Made by a program: the position numbers and the translations under genes. From Harmothoe impar (lineage: Eukaryota > Annelida > Polychaeta > Phyllodocida > Polynoidae): a DNA stretch of 64,000 bases. Under the pieces are notes generated by a model. It made no database searches. It was not told the DNA's origin and saw only the letters and a program-made list of their open reading frames with translations. The stretch is from the NCBI GenBank assembly GCA_947462335.1, contig OX381721.1, positions 6,138,001 through 6,202,000 on the forward strand. Reading direction: 5' to 3'. Shown piece after piece: positions 36,801 through 48,450 of the stretch (within the stretch, counting starts at the first letter, position 1; each line of letters starts with the position of its first letter).

Positions 36801-37156
36801 GGCTTTACTGCCAGTGGACATTGCCTCTGTCTATTCACATCGGCTCTACTCCTCTTTCTCCTCCCTCACCACATGCCGGACCTCCTGAGGATTACAGTTA
36901 ATCCCCGACCCTGTGTATTTATGGTGCCAGGACCGCCACGTCATTATGTAGCCGGTGGGGTATGGACTTGCCTACACAACATAGCACATCCACTGTCAGC
37001 TGATGTCTCACGGTGACTATAGACCATCTGAGGAGCCTGTTTGTCAAACACCTTAGCGCGGTGTCTTCTTGATGGAACATTATCCTCTGCCTTAAGGACA
37101 ATGTTGCAGCCACTAAGTTTGTCATCTATAAATATTGCAGCTAGGCACTACCCCTC

Positions 37157-38328
37157 AAAAACCCTTTTGCCAAACACTGGTAGCTTTATTGATTGTTGCT
37201 GTCACACAGTCTCTTATATCCTTTCTCAAACAAGCCCTTTACGAAATACACCTACACAGCCAATTTTTTTTTCTTATTTCAAGAAAAATAAAATAAATAA
37301 ACTCGCCTGGCGGACAAATGCCTTGTTTCAAGACAATAGTTTTCTTAAAACTAGTCTTTTGTCCACGAGGCGAGTTTATTTATCTTTGTTTCTTGAAATG
37401 AGACACTTTTTGGCTGTGCAATCTAGAAGGTCAGGGACTATATTCAGTAGGGCCTCCAAGGCATGATCTGATGATTTTAAGGAATGATGCTGGGGTTGTC
37501 AAGTTACAGAAAAGGATGTTGCCTGTTGCAACAAGCATTGACCTAGCTTCATAAATCAGCTATCTACCCCCATTCCACTAGTCTATTTCATACCTCCTCA
37601 CCTCATCTGAACACTGACTTTATCTTTTTGGAAATACAAGATTTACCATGCTTTAGAACTGAAACGCTGCATTCAATGTCCCCCCTTGAATATAATGTGG
37701 CTGCATTTAATAGGCTATTCATTAGATGGCTTATGTCTCCCACTCTTACCCCACCTAGATATAGGAGTATTTAAGCATCCATATGCTCCACAATTCTGTT
37801 GCACTTATATTCCTGAAGTAAGGACAATTCCTCTACCAACCAATCTATCACTGACTGTCCTCATCCCTTACTGTGTTAGATACACTGACTACTCTATCTC
37901 TCACTCCCTGTTTTGGTATGTTTTTCTATCGATTCTCCACTCTCCTCAGCTTTTCCTTTGCCTGCTCACTTCCAGGGCAATAAACCTTGCATTAATGTGG
38001 TGATAGAGTAATAACAGATAAAGAGTGACTCTGGTTTGGGCGTGCTTTATTTACCTGGGTTTACACAGGAAACCTTCCCAACAACAATTATATTTAAAAA
38101 AAATCTATATGTTATGAGCGACGTCTACCGCATACTATACCGGGGGAGTCTGTTGAGGTTGTGTGCATTTGTATTTGAACCCAGCACAGTTCCTGTATGT
38201 GGTGGTAGGGGGCCCTAGTGAGCAGGGGTAGTTCATTTAAATACCACAAGGTGGCCTACCAGGGCTGGAGCACACAATCATTTAGTTTTATAGCATCATA
38301 AGTCCAAGCACTTATGCTCACAGTACAT
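37157..38328. repeat. 1.17-kb cassette present in R1 and R2, absent after the third A
   Basis: In the A landmark at 62.31 kb the sequence passes directly from TTACCCCTCACAC to TCAATCAGTGACACAG; here the same flanks are separated by 1.17 kb. It contains a strong 122-bp hairpin (37277-37398) and a TTTGGAAATACAAGATTTACC-type unique part. I found no clean target duplication, so either insertion here or deletion at 62.3 kb is possible. Confidence 0.55.
37277..37398. repeat. 122-bp hairpin, R1 copy
   Basis: TTTCAAGAAAAATAAAATAA with AACTCGCC at the left pairs with GGCGAGTTTATTTAT and GTTTCTTGAAA at the right. The outer stem is well paired; the inner stem (CTTGTTTCAAG / CTTAAAAC) is imperfect. Compare 49918-50037, where the reverse is true. 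Non-coding. Confidence 0.75.
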
Positions 38329-38329
38329 G

Positions 38330-39010
38330 TCACTCAATCAGGGACACAATGCTGCTCCCCTACATGTCACTCCTCCTTCAAAGTCAGTCCCTTACACACA
38401 TATCTTCTTTTCATGTTTTTATCCTCTAGTTCAGCCCCTCAAATCTCTGCATCAGTCTTTTAGTGTATTTTAACCTCAGATCTCAGATACTAGATTCACA
38501 AGACCTCTTTCAAACTGTTTGACAACTTTGGAAATCCTTTTCATCTATCTGTAACTATATGTCTTCTAAATGTAAAAGATAACTTGTAGATCAATTAAGA
38601 AGCCGCATCCTAGGCAATTTAAACCGCTTTAGACTACACTCACTAGGATGAAAAGTTCCCTAATGAGTCAGCCGCCTACTTTGGGAAATATATTTTAATA
38701 ATCCCAATTTGGTGGCCAATCCATGAAAGCAAGTCGGCCTATCAAAGAGATTAGAATACTGAAGAAAGCATTTACAAGAAAATCATTTGACTGTTAGCAA
38801 TATGGCTAAAGGTTGAGCTATTATGTTTATTCCCTGCTGATGCCTGAGACAGGCTCACCTAGTGAGATGTGACAGTACTACTTTCTGCTACTTACCTTAA
38901 GGTGCTTCCCAGTCGATAAACATCTTACCAGACTGCCACAGAGGGGTCTAATACCAAGGGAAGCATGGTTAGGTGGTTTCTTGCCTTGAAGGGTGTCCCG
39001 GTTTCTCCCT
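38330..39010. repeat. F and G landmarks, R1
   Basis: F (ACTAGATTCACAAGACCTC through AGACTACACTCACTAGGATG) recurs at 51.0-51.3 and 62.5-62.7 kb. G (TGTGACAGTACTACTTTCTG, AAGGTGCTTCCCAGTCGATA) recurs at 51.5 and 62.9 kb, and in diverged form at 9.42 kb. On the minus strand G contains a donor-like AAG/GTAAGT (plus-strand ACTTAC at 38890-38895). Confidence 0.65.
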
Positions 39011-39099
39011 ACCTCAAGGGGTCAGCCCAAAAAAAGACTCTAGATTCACATGAGCCAGCAAGAATAGGTTCAAAAGTATGCACAATTACCTTTCTTAAT

Positions 39100-39200
39100 G
39101 CATTGGGATCCCAAGTTAAATCCTTCTGCCATAAGGAAACTGACAAATCTGACCATATCAAAAGCTGAAATTGAGTATTGCACAATCACCACGTAAAGTA
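39100..39200 (+). repeat. partial I-like module, R1
   Basis: AAACTGACAAATCTGACC, ATCAAAAGCTGAAATTGAG and GCACAATCACCACGTAAAG match the 3' half of the I modules. Repeated at 51.73 and 63.48 kb. It is followed by a T-rich stretch ending TTTTTGCAG and an imperfect palindrome GCAGACGGCAGAGTGTCTGC. Confidence 0.5.
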
Positions 39201-39399
39201 AACAAAGCTGTATTTCTTTTGTTCCTATTTTTGCAGGGTGCAGACGGCAGAGTGTCTGCGGGTGCATTTTTTCACCTATTTTTGACTGCGTTTTTACCCT
39301 CGTGCGTTTCTTTTAAGGAAACAAAAATGTGTGAGTTAATGGATCCTTGTCCAGTGCATTTAAGTACTGTGGGCATTTGACCTTGCATCCAAAACTCAA

Positions 39400-41100
39400 C
39401 CAGATGTCAACCACCCTTGTTCAGTCTAGTGAGGCTGGGCCTAAAAGTGATGTGCTTCAATATTACTGTTTTTCAGATTTTTCCAAGCAGTTCAAGAAAG
39501 GGTAAATAAAGTTCTAAAAGAGAAAGAATGTGGATTCAAAAATATCCACTTTGAGTAAGAGTTCCACATGTTTTTCAGCAGTTGACACCAGAGTAGTACT
39601 TTGCTTGCCTGGTTCTACAGCATTCCTGAGGTTTCAGATTCACCCACAAGTACCATTTTATCATCAGGTCTGCATCTCCTTATTACCCGATGATTACACC
39701 TATTACTGGCCCCTCACAAGGACTGCCATGAATATGCTGAATGGTCATGAGGCGTGACCGGAAATCCAATCTTCTCCTTAATTGGACACAATCCCAGATA
39801 AGCGATGACAGCAATTTTTGATTTCAGGAAAATTTGATTGCCATTTCTGCACTCAACCACACAAATTAATTTTGAATGGTATGTCATTTTTTCCTCTTCA
39901 TTATCCTAATAGTCAATAGACCACCATTTAGACGTTTTAAAGTGGAGTTCAACTGTGTTTCTCTTACCAATGCTGTGCTGTAGACTTTTGTAGAGTAATA
40001 TTTGTTACATGTTTAACAGTTGCCTGACTGCATGCAAGGTTAATGCTTTTTACCGGTGCTCTGTACTGATGAGGTTGAGGATCGGGCACTATTGCAATAA
40101 CACCCAATCTGTGACCAACTTCCCTAAAAACAATACAAAAAGTAAATTTCCCCCGTCAACTTGAAGCTAGACAGATGTGAAATGAAAACAAAAAAATGAC
40201 ACAAAATTTAATGCCGCCAAATGCACAGTCAGCAAGTACATTTGTGGTGCTTGGAAAATAAAAAGAAATCAAAATCAAAACAAAGCAACCTCAGGGATTT
40301 TTTTGGTATTAGGGCTTTGTGTGAATTATATTTCACTTGACTTTGGCTGTTAAATGCTTTGCAATTTCCAGTGTGTTCATCATGGATTAGAGAGAACAAT
40401 GAGTCATGAGAATTGTTCCTGTGTGTGTGTGTTATCACAGAGAGGTGCAAATCCCACACTGATTATTCCATTGAGCATAATCATATTTTCCTATTCAGAA
40501 ATCTTTGAGGATCTCTCCTAAACCACAAGACTAAGCCTCAACATGACGTTCTGATTCATAAAGTTGTAGATTGAACCAAAGGATTACCATTATGAATTGT
40601 GACTATGACTGACTTGTCATTAGAATTTTAACCCTTGTTTGTTTCATTGAAACTTAAGGACTTCCTCAATTAGTTAGCATCAAAACATATGTCTCATTTT
40701 AATTGGTTTGACTCGTTTTTGGGAACTGTCTTTTTAACAATGTCAATAACTAAGATCATCACCAACCATTTACAATCCCGTAATAATCTCCCAGCACCTC
40801 TACAATCAACCCATTTGTTTAACTGGTTCTTGGAGATATAGGCTATGAAAGGGATATATATTAGAAATACAACCCCTCTTGTTAGACAAATATTTGGACA
40901 AAACTCTTCAGTAATTTATTATATCAACCAATTATTATTGCCACATTTGTGCGAGAAGAGAAGGAGAGTAACACGGAGTGAATAAAAGTATATGAAGGGG
41001 ACATCCATTTATCCCTTTTTTAGTCGTGAAGTCTGGCAAACAGAGGGAGAATCAGACAGTACTACTTTGGAGAGTCAACCTCTGTATCATTGATAGAGTC
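39400..41100. other. non-coding R1 sequence
   Basis: Matches 52.0-53.98 kb in R2 with scattered substitutions and indels. It includes the empty TTAA target at 40819-40822 for the R2 insertion 53484-53694. I see no gene. Confidence 0.6.
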
Positions 41101-41104
41101 ACAG

Positions 41105-41465
41105 TCTCTGCCAAAACATGCAGGACAGTGGCAATGTGCTCCTAAAATGTCACTGGTCCAGCAGATTTACATGTGTAGCAGGACCGAATATCCAGTCACG
41201 TGTCAGACTTTTCTGAACTAAAATAATTTAGTTGGTCTCTAAACCTGAAATATGTTTGTTAATATATATGTGTAAATCTATGTATTTATTCTGATTTAGC
41301 CATAGATAATTACAAATAAAATGTATTTTCAAAGGACAAAAATATGTTTTACTTAAAGTACATAAATTACTTGCTATCCGACCTTCTAAAATGTAGCCCA
41401 TCCTGCAACATTGTAAATTTGCCGGACCCAATGTCCTGTGGGATAAAATAGTTTTCGCAAAGACT
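41105..41465 (+). repeat. CAGGACATT-family repeat, copy 2
   Basis: Opens AACATGCAGGACAGTGGCAA, has CACTGGTCCAGCAGATTTAC, and ends GACCCAATGTCCTGTGGGAT. It is the reverse complement counterpart of 29885-30252. R2 retains both ends at about 53990-54125 but has lost roughly 210 bp of the middle. Confidence 0.65.
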
Positions 41466-41609
41466 GAAGTCAAGCTGTACTAGAACCCTCCTAAAATGTC
41501 CATGAACCAGAGGCAGATTATAATGTTTTTCCCTCGGCACTGACAAGATTCACAGTTAACCCCTTGAAGGTGGCCACAATTGCCAAAGTACTGAATCTTT
41601 CATGCATAG

Positions 41610-42230
41610 CATTGAAGCAAAATGGAAAATGAACCTTTCTTTCTATTTAGAGAAACCAGATAAGTGTGAGATATGTGAGAGAAATGGCTTTAAATGATGC
41701 AAACTGCAAGATCAGCCAGACAGCCAGATTGCAGTTTGTCCTGAGACAAAATGAAAACAAAGAAAGACAACTCTGGCATTTAAATAACAATTCATTTCAG
41801 CTATTGATCCTTTTGCATTTTCAAGCTTCTTGCGTTTCAAGCAGGCAAAAGGGGAGTAACTAACGTTTGGTTAACTTTGATGAGGGATGGAACTGTCAAG
41901 CCCCAGTAAAGAGGCTTGTGGGATAATATGCTGGGGTTGGCATGTAATCAGAGTGGGGGACTAATCCAACACCATTTGTCCTGCTAAGTGCTTTCGCTTA
42001 ATTCTTTCCTGAGATTTCTTACAGCACTTCTGTTTCAGGATATATTGCAAACCACAGTGAATCAGAGAAAAGTACTTAGACAGTTAAACTCAAACATAAG
42101 GCAGAACACTGCCATTCAAATTCTTTTCAGGGAAACTAATACTTCTTTAAAAACAAGTGTATAAACCCTCCAGCAGATGTAACATTAGGAAATGACGTTT
42201 ACATTAACTGATGGATATATCCAGGCCCTC
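41610..42230. other. segment present in R1, missing from R2
   Basis: R2 passes from TAGCATTAAAGC to ATCTAGGTGTTTTAG at about 54.24 kb, whereas R1 has some 620 bp between. No inverted ends or target duplication mark it as an insertion, so deletion from R2 is likelier. Confidence 0.55.
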
Positions 42231-42799
42231 AGGTGCATCTAGGTGTTTTAGTATCTCATCAGCATGCTTGGACAACATCATAATGACAGGAAACACTGCC
42301 TGGTCACAATGTAAAAACCACAGACTCTCAATCCTCTAAGGATAATCAGTATTCATACTGTAGAGGAACAGATATCTGTCCCGGTACTATCTTTTGCTGG
42401 GAGTGGCTCTGGTGTGTTAGAAGCACCATAAAACTGTTATAAAGTGAGGCAATAGGCAAAACAGGGCAAAATCGTTCTCCTTTCGCTTTGCTTTATTCAG
42501 GTATAAAAGTCCTTGCCCTTCTCATGACTGTGATATACTCCTGACTGAGTATATCTTGTACTCATTTCTATTTTGGTTTCACACTGATATAATCCTGCAT
42601 CTTCACCATTTCTTCAGGGGCAGGGAGGGACGAATCTGAAAGGTTAAAATATTGTCACAGATTGTCATTTCTCTTCACCTAATACAGCAGTGGCTAAAAT
42701 ATTGTCTCTTATTTTGATTCACAAATGATCCAAGAACAGGCTTCTGAGATTTAAGAAGATAGTTATAGTTACCCCAAACACCTGTGTATAATTCTACAA

Positions 42800-42945
42800 G
42801 TCTCTTCACAGGAATCTGACAATGTCATCCCTCATCAAAGTAAAACTGATATCAGATACTACCCCGTTTCTCTCTTAGTAGGAAGCAAAACAAATGTATG
42901 CAAATAAACATTTAAAAATAAGCGTCAAATGATTGTCAGGAGATT
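42800..42945 (+). repeat. I module, R1
   Basis: TCTCTTCACAGGAATCTGAC, ATCCCTCATCAAAGTAAAAC, ATATCAGATACTACCCCG. Same order as units 1-3; the R2 counterpart is at 54.80-54.95 kb. Confidence 0.65.
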
Positions 42946-43292
42946 TCTTTTCTTACACTGCATGCTTTGGTCTGCCAAGCTCCCCATGTATTTGGAGCCA
43001 TGCTTTGTCTTCGAGGCAAAGGATCACAGGTCCATTGTATTTGGCATTTGGGCTCTTAACTTCATGAGAGCTATTTTGTCATTAGTATTTCTGATCTGAT
43101 GCTTCAGTACTAATGAACTGAGTGGAAACAGGCATGACCACTGATACCCTTTTCTTTTGATTGCTTGAGGAAAACAGGTTAGGTTAGTCTACCTTTAAAT
43201 TACAAAGCCCAGAGATGAAATGTGTTCCTGCTCTGCTGTTGTCTAGAAGCAATCCTCAGATAAATTGAGTGCATCAAGATTTTTTTAAATTA

Positions 43293-43852
43293 GTACAGGA
43301 CTTTTAGGTTTTTACCGGGAATAAAATAATGCAAAGCTGAAAATCATAGGAATGTTTGGTTTTGGTATGGTTATCACTGTACTAAAAGTCCTGGAGTGTC
43401 CTGTGTGTGCTTCCAATTGAAAAACGGGGGTAATCCAATATGGCCGCCAAATAATCAGAATCACATCTCCCATGACAACAATATTGATCCTAGGGGAATT
43501 CTAACCTTACCTACCCCCCCTTAGTTGGGCCCAAGGAATCCACTGGTGTTCTTGGTTTGTTACTAGGACAAGCGGTTGCTTAGCAACAGTAGTTTTACAT
43601 AGCAACCTGCTCTTAATATGAGCAAATATCTAAAGCTAGTCCAAGAATACCATTCAGGAAGATCCTGACATAGTTCAAAGTCACCCAGCCTCACGTATTG
43701 GATTACCCCCGTTTTTTAATGGGAGCACACACAGGACACCCCAGGACTTTTGAGAGGTCAAACCTGATATAAAGCCAAGTCATTCCTGAAATTTTCAGCT
43801 TTGCATTATTTTATTCCCGCTTTGGCCTATAATTCACCTAAAAGTCCTGTAC
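43293..43852. mobile_element. 560-bp foldback element, TA target, R1 only
   Basis: GTACAGGACTTTTAGG starts the left arm and CCTAAAAGTCCTGTAC ends the right arm; TA flanks both (43291-43292, 43853-43854). The inverted arms continue through GGAATAAAATAATGCAAAGC and AAAACGGGGGTAATCC. R2 has the uninterrupted site with TA at 55293-55294. The centre carries GGTTGCTTAGCAAC (X-box-like, 43575-43587). No transposase; the TA target suggests Tc1/mariner mobilisation. Confidence 0.9.
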
Positions 43853-43944
43853 TAAATAGCACAATTGAACAAAATCTGACAGCACAACCAGTGCAGGAAT
43901 TGCATAAACCACTCAAAATGAGTGCTAACCCTGGGTGTCTTTAA

Positions 43945-44080
43945 AGGAACTGACTGTTACATCCCTCATCAGAGGCAACCAGATGTCACAAGCTTACAAT
44001 GTGGCCACCTTAAAAAACAACCGCATAAAAACGGAAATGAATAGTGGAAATTGACTGTAATAGAATTGCCAGCAACACCC
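43945..44080 (+). repeat. I-like module, second in R1
   Basis: AAAGGAACTGACTGTTACATC, CCTCATCAGAGGCAACCAG, ATGTCACAAGC, then GGAAATTGACTG and GAATTGCCAGCAACACC. Diverged relative of the I modules; the R2 counterpart is at 55.84-55.97 kb. Confidence 0.5.
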
Positions 44081-44346
44081 TGTGCCTAAATAAAAGAATG
44101 GACACCATTTTTTCGTTGGCTCCTTTTAATGAAATTGATCACTGGAGCATTGTGCTTGACAATTCTGGGCATTTGAGGTTAGTCATGATTTTTTTTTCTG
44201 TCAGGAGGCCAGAAAACTGTTCTCTCTTTATTGACGGAATTTATGATGGAACATGGGGTAGCAGACTGCCTGGTTTGTGCATTGCCTTTTGCAGGTCTAT
44301 ATGGAAATTATATTTGGTTGAAATCACAATCAAATTGATTCCGTGA
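44044..44346 (+). pseudogene. frameshifted counterpart of the 55.9-kb open frame
   Basis: Begins with the same MEIDCNRIASNTLC as 55936-56274. A T-rich insertion near 44190 shifts the frame, and in the frame corresponding to R2 a TGA stands where R2 has TGG (about 44337). Whether the ancestral frame was ever translated is unknown. Confidence 0.3.
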
Positions 44347-44349
44347 CCA

Positions 44350-46578
44350 TGTACTCCGATTTTCACTCTACATCAGCAAGGGACCAGTTCTATAACTGTT
44401 ATTAGTTGGGGATGAGCTGAATCACTCTAAACAGTATGTTACTTGTGGTTGAATCAGGGTCCTCAGGAATGAACTGTTCCCACCCAAATGAGGCATTTGA
44501 TTGGAAGCAAACTAGTTCAGGACTAGAGAAATTCCTCAACTAATTCTCTTCAAACTTCCAGGCTTAGTTTTCCCATAATGAACTCTCAAATCCTCTAATC
44601 TGTAGGGGATTGCCTCAATGCTGGTAACTCAATTCTTGTAAAGAACACCTTTAGGGTATGAACATTTTTCTCAATGACAACAGAGGCATATAGTGTGTCA
44701 CTGTTATTTTGCAGGAATCAAGCACTCGTAAGTGTCAATCCCTGTAAACCAGTCTAGTCAATTAATTTCAATGGGCAGCAATACAAAACAAAACCCTGAA
44801 GTGACAATAATGCAGACAGCAGCGCTCTCCCAATAATGTTTCATTAACGCATTAATTTTAGAAATGGTCAAAATAGTTGTTATCAAATTATGTCTGGAAT
44901 CCTTCAGCAAATAAAGCTGTTAAATTCTTAATCCATCCCCTGTTATCCCATTATGGTGGGTCAAGCTCAGTACCTTGGACATTCCCTGTATTCTAACTCT
45001 AAGAGGGGAAACAGCTGATATGTGGGCATGGTTGAGCGATGAAACTGTCAACCCAAGGTGAGGAGGCTTGTTGGATTACACCTGTTAATGTGTGATCCCA
45101 CACTATTTAAATTGCGGCATTGAGTGCTTTTGTCATCAACTTGAGTCTTAATGTAAATTACTGTGACAAGCTGTTCTTAAACCGCCGATTTTAGTGGTAC
45201 CAATCTTATCAGATTGAACCCTGACAATCCATGCTCAAATCATTTAGCCCTCATTTTAAAGTATGATGAAGGACATGTAACATAGTAGTAGGTTGGAGTT
45301 CTATAGTCAGAGAATATCTGCACTAGATGACATCCAGACATGGACTAGTGAATAAGTGAGGCCATGAAGGCTGCGTAAGTCCCGGATGTAGAATGGAGGA
45401 TCCATAGAGAGGCTAGCGGCGCCTGCAGGGAACACCTTTTACAGTGCCTCTGCTCTATAATGGTTCCAGATGTCAAATTGATGGCGTTTCCCATCTGACA
45501 AGAGTAGGGATTGCTGAGGGCATTTCTCCAGAGGCAGCCACCTGAGATCCTAGCACCTTACCCATAATGCCCAGGGAGGCAGATCTTCCAGTGCAGCATA
45601 AAGCAGGCTGGTCTGCCAATATAAATATCCTTCACTGCCTCTGTAACTGACATCAACTGCCAACACCTTAACTGCTCCTTCCCTTACCTTGGGTCACACT
45701 TTTAGCAGCATTAAATGCTTTAGTGAATGGTTGAGTTTGCTTACTGAAGTTTGCTTAAGAAGGGGTGGTTCCCACCAGCGCTGTGTTGGTATATCATGCT
45801 GACACTGTGGAGGGTAGAAAGCTACTTCCCAGTGCTGCATTGAATCATAGCACCTTGGGGCAACATGCCATCCTTAAAGGGTTAACACTTGGAGAGTTTA
45901 TGGAGTACCTACAGCAGTGCTACGTCCTGGAAGAATGTCAAGGGCACCTTCAGATTTAACACTTATATCTCCCTGCCTCCAGTTCAATGGTGTAGAGGGA
46001 GAATATCTCAGCTGCAGGCTACAAGATGACACTCTGTAAGCTGTACATCACAGTTAACAGTAGGGGAGGACAACCTGACCTGATTTAGGCTAACCCTCAC
46101 ACTATTTGAGGGCTATTGCCTCAGGTTCCATTATACTATTGGCACCTTTGGGGCCCAATGTAATAAAATTATAACAAATTACAAAATCTCTGTTGCAGAA
46201 AGGAAGTCAGATGTCTTAAAATGAAAACTTAAAATAGGTAAATATGTGCTCAACCTTTGTAGTCCTTGAAGCATCAATAACTACTTTGCATCAATACCTA
46301 GATGAGCAACTCGCCCAAGAGAAGGGAATGGCAAACATTCATCAAATTTCAAATAAAAATGCCAAGTCACCATTAAACTCCCAAGCATAAAACAAACATG
46401 AAAACGAGACGTTATTCTCACAGCTACAGCAACCAAAATGCGTATCACATAACAGATGATTACCAGTGACAATTCTGTCAATATAGTTGGTTGGCGGCTG
46501 AAACATTACCTGATCATGTGAAAAGTAAGGTCGCCCTGGTCATTGAAAATAAAATGATGTTTTATGTATGAAGTCAAC
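44350..46578. other. non-coding R1 sequence with decayed TTAA element end
   Basis: Matches 56.28-58.5 kb in R2. Near 45870-45893 it holds GCCATCCTTAAAGGGTTAAC, the right end of the CCCTTTAAGG family next to TTAA; the matching left end has decayed. After 46.5 kb, R1 lacks the K landmark that R2 keeps at 59.04-59.36 kb. I see no gene. Confidence 0.5.
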
Positions 46579-46626
46579 ATGAGTGCCCTTAAATTTACTG
46601 CTGCTGTCTCCAGGTTAAAACTACAG
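46579..46626 (+). promoter_or_regulatory. C landmark, R1: acceptor lost
   Basis: The 48-nt segment is nearly the same as at 59719-59766 and still ends in CAG/GTATGT. The pyrimidine tract and AG in front are gone: the sequence reads GAAGTCAACATGAGTGCC, because about 75 bp present in R2 are deleted. If C ever functioned as a splice element, this copy is broken. Confidence 0.4.
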
Positions 46627-46734
46627 GTATGTCTTAAATATTGGTGTACATATACAACTATACTGTATGTGACAGCAATGCGTGGCATGCTTCTTTTGAC
46701 ATGAAATAATTATTTGAATGTATTCTGTACACAG

Positions 46735-46985
46735 AGTGCAATCCATGAAGATTGGTCTATCTATTGACCTCACTCTAGTAGTGGTAGTGAAGGACTGACC
46801 TTTGTGAGTCTAGCATGAATTATCAATGAGAAGATAAAGTACCCATCATATCGGCAGGTCAGAATGTACCTGCACGAAGAGCACCACTTAGTACTCTAGT
46901 GGCGATAATTTTCTGAATGTCACATCCGGAAGTCATCTAGTCAAGCAGTCCTGAAGTCATGTGCTACCACAGACACCCATCCAGC
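46735..46985. repeat. D landmark, R1
   Basis: GTGCAATCCATGAAGATTGG, CTCACTCTAGTAGTGGTAG, GACCTTTGTGAGTCTAGC, CAATGAGAAG. Recurs almost unchanged at 59.87 kb and in diverged form at 4.83, 19.50 and 27.12 kb. No common reading frame. Confidence 0.7.
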
Positions 46986-47052
46986 CATGTCAGCTTGCTG
47001 TTAAGGCATCGTTCCTCAGATGCTCAAATGTGCTCTAAGCCTTTTGATATAG

Positions 47053-48270
47053 GTGGACAGTCGAGGGAAAAGGGTCCTTCAAAGGTTAAACTTAATTATA
47101 AAATTGAGGTCATCAGCTTTCCAGTGATATATTTCATTAGCAGGTACCACTTCTAGTTTTTGAAAACTGGCTCCTTGAATATGATAGGGTTCTGTCCAAT
47201 CTCAAATGCCAATAAGCTCTATCTTACTTTGTTTTAGAGATATCTCTATCTAATTAGCATAATTGTGGACAGTAGAGGGAAAAGGGTCCTCCAAAGGTTA
47301 CACTCAATTATAAAATTGAGGTCATCAGCTTTCCAGCGATATATTTCATTAGCAGGTACCACTTTTAGTTTTTGAGAACTGGCTCTTTGAAAATGTGTGG
47401 GCACTGTCCAATCTCAAATGCCAATAAGCTCTATCTTACTTTGTTTTACAGATATGTCTATCTAATGAGCATAATTACAAAAATTCCTAAATATCCAAAC
47501 TTTTTCAAACATTTGGTCACAGCTTTTAATCTTAAAATGGGATTTACATTCCGTTTTCAGCTTAGAAATCTTTGTGGGGCCTGTAATCATTAATTTCTTG
47601 AAAAATTCAATTTAGAATGAAAATTATGTTTCCATGGCAACCAACAAGTGCAAAAACACCTATTTAGGCCTAAAAACGTTATTTTTACATTCCAAATATG
47701 GAAGGTTTTCACTAAAGTTGGAACTTTCTAAAGTGGCTTATTGTATTCTCCATCAAAAAGTAGTATAGAACAATTTTTATGATATTTTGAACATTGTTGG
47801 CTATATGGAGCCCCCTGGTGGCCAAAGGTGGAACTAAAAATCCCCCGCGGAGGTCCCTTTTCCCTTGTTGATCCACAATTATGAAAATTCCCAAATATCC
47901 AAACTTTTTCAAACATTTGGTCACAGCTTTTAATCTTAAAATGGGATTTACACTCTGTTTTCAGCATAGAAATCTTTAAGAGGCCTGTAATCACTAATTT
48001 CTTGAAAAATTCAATTTAGAATGAAAATTATGTTTCCATGGCAACCAACAAGTGCAAAAACACCAATTTAGGCCCAAAAACATTCTTTTTACATTCCAAA
48101 TATGGAATGTTTTCACTAAAGTTAGAATTTTCTATTGTATTCTCCATCAAAAAGTAGTATTGAACAATTTATATGATATTTTGAACATTGTTGGTTATAT
48201 GGAGCCCCCTGGTGGCCAAAGTTGGTACTAAAAATCCCCCGCGGAGGTCCCTTTTCCCTTATTGATCCAC
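47053..48270. mobile_element. GTGGA-family TIR element interrupted by a copy of itself
   Basis: Outer left end GTGGACAGTCGAGGGAAAAG; outer right end CCCTTTTCCCTTATTGATCCAC. Between its halves sits another complete copy (47265-47876), giving the order a-a-b-b. R2 carries the same element uninterrupted at 60193-60803. The outer flanks (ATAG, AAGA) no longer show a duplication. Non-coding. Contains an X-box-like GTTTCCATGGCAAC at 48032-48045. Confidence 0.85.
47265..47876. mobile_element. GTGGA-family element, 612 bp, nested, AATT target
   Basis: GTGGACAGTAGAGGGAAAAG at the left and CCCTTTTCCCTTGTTGATCCAC at the right, flanked by AATT at 47261-47264 and 47877-47880. R2 shows the pre-insertion sequence GCATAATTATGAAAATTCCC near 60.40 kb. 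A 4-bp target and 20-25-bp ends are seen; the superfamily is not assigned. X-box-like GTTTCCATGGCAAC at 47628-47641. Confidence 0.9.
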
Positions 48271-48450
48271 AAGATTAGGCTCTCAGAAAAATGTATGCAT
48301 TTGTTTAAAATTATCACAGTATTAATGCAAGTATGTATGTGTACCAACAAACAGTGAATGAGAAATTTAATGGCAGACATCAACTGTCAGAAAAATGCAG
48401 AGCCATGCAATGTTTTTGGCATTGGCATTCCTATCACCCATAAATCAATA

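Noticed and set aside
37041..37466. 141-codon frame, with a partial counterpart at 49678-50040
   Set aside because: It runs through the A landmark, the cassette border and the 122-bp hairpin; the reading diverges between the duplicates and resembles no protein.
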